In this document: one piece after another, positions 14,647 through 16,117 of the stretch
Position numbering within the stretch: the stretch's first letter is position 1
Layout: the number at the start of each line of letters is the position of its first letter
Translations under genes and position numbers: made by a program
Notes under the pieces: generated by a model
What the model was told of the DNA's origin: nothing
The model's input: the letters and a program-made list of their open reading frames with translations, nothing else
The model's database searches: none
Source of the DNA: Chloroflexota bacterium
Lineage (GTDB): Bacteria > Chloroflexota > Dehalococcoidia > Tepidiformales > Tepidiformaceae
DNA: 16,117 nt
Reading direction: 5' to 3'
Assembly: GCA_021823905.1 (NCBI GenBank)
Contig: JAKALX010000030.1
Span: 1 to 16,117, forward strand

Positions 14647-15414
14647 CTAGACCGCTGTGGCTTTGGCGGCGGCCTGAACGGCCGCCAGGATGTGCGGATA
14701 CGCCGAACACTTGCAGAGGTTGCCCGACATCTCGTGGCGGATGTCGGCCTCCGTTGGCTTCGGGTTTCGCTGCAAGAGAGCCGTTGCCTGGAGCACCATC
14801 CCTGGTGTGCAGAACCCGCACTGGAGGCCCATGTTATCCATGAATGCCTGCTGGACCGCGCTCAGCTTCGTTCCTTGTTCGATGCCCTCAATCGTGACGA
14901 TCTTCTTGTCGCCCTCACGAATCGCCAGGAGCGAACACGAATTGTGCGGGACGCCGTCGATGAGCACGGTGCAGGCGCTGCACTCCGATCGGTCGCAACT
15001 GATCTTCGTTCCCGTGAGGCCCAGGTTTTCGCGCAATACCTCGGCGAGCGTCTGATGCGGCGCCACCGAAACCCATTGGTCGGTGCCGTTGACGTTCAGC
15101 TTCACGATGGCCTGGTTGACCGGCTGACCGTCGGGCGTGCCCAACGAGGTTCCGCCCGCTTGCGCCACCGCCGTCGCCGATGATGCGGGCTTGTCGGATC
15201 CCCCGCCGAATGCGTTGATGCCGGCGGTAACGCCGGTGCCGACGGCGGCTCCCGCGGCGGCGGCCGTCCCGGCGCCGAGCAGGAAGCGTCGTCGCGTCAC
15301 GCCACCGGGCCGTCCGCCGTCACCGGCCGGCTGCTGGTTTCTGGGTGCCGAGCCCGCGGACGGCTTGTCCGAGGCCTTTGGATCGTCATCAAACAGGTCG
15401 TTGTCGTTTGGCAT
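14647..15414 (-). CDS. Tat-exported two-[2Fe-2S] small subunit of the molybdo-hydroxylase
   Basis: A 255-residue protein. An acidic, Pro/Gly-rich N-terminal tail of about 40 residues precedes a twin-arginine signal (TRRRFLLGAG, 40-49) and an Ala/Gly hydrophobic stretch to about 70. The mature part has the plant-type [2Fe-2S] cysteines 140/145/148/160 (CDRSECSACTV) and the second, helical [2Fe-2S] domain with 199/202 (CGFC) and 234/236 (CKC), as in PaoA and CoxS. The Tat signal implies that the folded, cofactor-loaded hydroxylase is exported. First gene of the operon: GGGGAA lies four bases before the ATG at 15414 and a good promoter is just upstream. The long tail before the RR motif is unusual for a Tat signal. 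Confidence 0.93.
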   Translation of the reverse strand: MPNDNDLFDDDPKASDKPSAGSAPRNQQPAGDGGRPGGVTRRRFLLGAGTAAAAGAAVGTGVTAGINAFGGGSDKPASSATAVAQAGGTSLGTPDGQPVNQAIVKLNVNGTDQWVSVAPHQTLAEVLRENLGLTGTKISCDRSECSACTVLIDGVPHNSCSLLAIREGDKKIVTIEGIEQGTKLSAVQQAFMDNMGLQCGFCTPGMVLQATALLQRNPKPTEADIRHEMSGNLCKCSAYPHILAAVQAAAKATAV

Positions 15415-15441
15415 GAAGTTCCCCGGTCTGTGGTTCAGCGA

Positions 15442-15469
15442 AATATAACCTTTACGCGAAGGATGTCAA
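15442..15469 (-). promoter_or_regulatory. promoter of the molybdo-hydroxylase operon
   Basis: Read leftward, a perfect TTGACA (15464-15469) is followed after 16 bases by TATATT (15442-15447, five of six consensus bases). The expected start point near 15435 gives a leader of about 20 bases before the small-subunit ATG. It is the best sigma-70-type match in the window. Confidence 0.7.
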
Positions 15470-15495
15470 TTCATATTGAATGCGACATATCGAAT
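15469..15495. promoter_or_regulatory. direct repeats and dyad next to the operon -35
   Basis: CATATTGAAT (15472-15481) and CATATCGAAT (15486-15495) are direct repeats 14 bases apart with one mismatch. The first lies inside a dyad, ATTCA-TAT-TGAAT (15469-15481), that abuts the -35 hexamer. This is a plausible activator or repressor site for the molybdenum-enzyme operon. Confidence 0.45.
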
Positions 15496-15801
15496 CAGCG
15501 AATTGAAAGAGTGCCCGTTCATGCGGCGCGCAACGAAGACCAGTAGTGGCCCAGCCGGCTTCTTGGAGCAACACGTTCAGCGATCCACTCGGTTCTAGCA
15601 GGCTGTTGAAATTCTCTTGTCATAGGTTGCCAATTGCGCCCTGAATCTGATTATTCCAAAGACGCATGGCTTGTTGTCGAGTACAGCGACATTTGTCGGC
15701 AAAATCAAGGCCTGGTAGGTAGCGCCCGGCATTTGGCAGGGGGGTTATCGGGGCCCACGTCTGCAATCTGATTGACAATAATAGATTTCAATAAGTGATG
15801 T

Positions 15802-15827
15802 TTTGCATCCGTGAATCGGGATGTAAA
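15802..15827. repeat. 26-bp imperfect inverted repeat
   Basis: TTTGCATCC (15802-15810) and GGATGTAAA (15819-15827) are complementary at eight of nine positions, the ninth being a G-T pair, with an 8-base centre. It is AT-flanked and lies alone in the intergenic stretch between the tRNA and the operon promoter. Confidence 0.5.
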
Positions 15828-15914
15828 TCGTAACGCGAGATCTTTCCAGCGGCCTGTTCGTTTCGCGCCACGGGTGAGCCAGGACGAACGAATGCCGACG
15901 CTGTCGCCGGTAAG

Positions 15915-15930
15915 CGCCGGCGAACCGGCG
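15915..15930. terminator. short GC hairpin downstream of the tRNA
   Basis: CGCCGG (15915-15920) and CCGGCG (15925-15930) form a perfect 6-base stem with a CGAA loop, 28 bases past the tRNA 3' end on the leftward strand. No U-tract follows on that strand (CTTACC), so a terminator role is tentative. Confidence 0.3.
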
Positions 15931-15957
15931 TTATTCTCGAATCGAGGTTCTGATTTG

Positions 15958-16034
15958 TGGTAGCAGGGGAGAGACTTGAACTCTCGACCTCACGATTATG
16001 AGTCGTGCGCTCTGACCGGCTGAGCTACCCTGCC
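15958..16034 (-). tRNA. tRNA with CAU anticodon, probably elongator tRNA-Met
   Basis: A 77-base cloverleaf on the leftward strand. Acceptor GGCAGGG pairs with CCCTGCT (first pair G-U), followed by discriminator A and an encoded CCA. The D-stem is GCTC/GAGC, the anticodon stem CACGA/TCGTG with loop CTCATAA (anticodon CAT), the variable loop AGGTC, and the T-arm GAGAG/CTCTC with loop TTCAAGT. The anticodon stem lacks the three G-C pairs of initiator tRNA, so it is not fMet. It resembles elongator Met, but a lysidine-modified tRNA-Ile2 also carries CAT and cannot be fully excluded by eye. Confidence 0.93.
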
Positions 16035-16055
16035 ACGCGCCGCTCGGGGAATCCC

Positions 16056-16084
16056 AATCTATCAACCGGGCCGGGTGCGGGCAA
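16056..16084 (-). promoter_or_regulatory. candidate promoter for the tRNA
   Basis: Read leftward, TTGCCC (16079-16084) is followed after 17 bases by TAGATT (16056-16061); each matches four of six consensus bases. The expected start near 16049 is about 15 bases before the mature tRNA 5' end at 16034. Confidence 0.45.
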
Positions 16085-16117
16085 TTCAGGCGTGCCCCGA
16101 GACCGCCAGTGCGTAAC

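Larger units (their letters stand above)
15496..15957. other. gene-free, relatively AT-rich intergenic stretch
   Basis: No convincing coding frame or RNA fold was found here. Base composition is less GC-rich than the genes, especially 15600-15830. Visible structure: AATCTGATT occurs twice (15644-15652 and 15775-15783); an A/T-flanked dyad lies at 15802-15827; a sequence resembling an insertion-sequence end (GCAGGCTGTTGAA) is at 15598-15610; and a short GC hairpin is at 15915-15930. Confidence 0.6.

Noticed and set aside
15958..16034. The tRNA as initiator tRNA-fMet
   Set aside because: The anticodon stem is CACGA/TCGTG, lacking the three consecutive G-C pairs of initiator tRNA, and its first acceptor pair is G-U rather than the initiator mismatch.
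1..16117. CRISPR array, rRNA gene, intact transposase or toxin-antitoxin pair
   Set aside because: I found no regularly spaced repeats, no rRNA signature sequences, no transposase motifs and no small overlapping gene pair anywhere in the window.

Overview
This is a GC-rich window from a bacterial chromosome. Nearly every gene shows third-position GC bias and long spurious antisense frames. Gene content fits a free-living, largely aerobic, heterotrophic soil or sediment bacterium: a zinc-ribbon L28, MFS exporters, a beta-lactamase-fold esterase, a CoA-metabolism enzyme and a Tat-exported molybdenum enzyme. Chloroflexota or a related high-GC lineage is my guess, but no marker here settles it.

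Left part (1-4470): the 3' end of a 14-TM (DHA2) MFS exporter, a convergent DAK2/FakA-like kinase subunit gene read leftward, rpmB (L28) head to head with it, a 12-TM MFS exporter, and a divergent hemerythrin-like protein. Middle part (4532-9181): a small VOC (glyoxalase/epimerase-fold) protein, a divergent EstB-type serine hydrolase gene with one frameshift, a LuxR-type regulator with no recognisable sensor domain, a divergent small unknown gene, and a crotonase-fold protein. The LuxR gene and the unknown gene share a short intergenic region holding three stacked palindromes.

Right part (9381-15414, all leftward) is the most interesting region. It is a tight five-gene operon bounded by a good promoter (15442-15469) and a strong intrinsic terminator (9291-9335). 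The order is: Tat-exported two-[2Fe-2S] subunit, molybdopterin large subunit, FAD subunit with four extra cysteines for a predicted [4Fe-4S] cluster, Tat-exported ferredoxin with four predicted [4Fe-4S] clusters, and a membrane cytochrome b. The first three form a xanthine-oxidase-family (PaoABC-like) molybdo-hydroxylase predicted to lie outside the cytoplasmic membrane. The last two look like the electron-exit module of formate-dehydrogenase-N/DMSO-reductase type enzymes. Together they suggest a membrane-bound respiratory molybdo-hydroxylase that passes electrons from an aldehyde or N-heterocycle-like substrate to quinone. The substrate is not visible from sequence.

The right end holds a relatively AT-rich, gene-free stretch of about 500 bases with dyads, then a leftward CAU-anticodon tRNA (probably elongator Met) with its own promoter. 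I see no CRISPR array, no intact insertion sequence and no rRNA gene.
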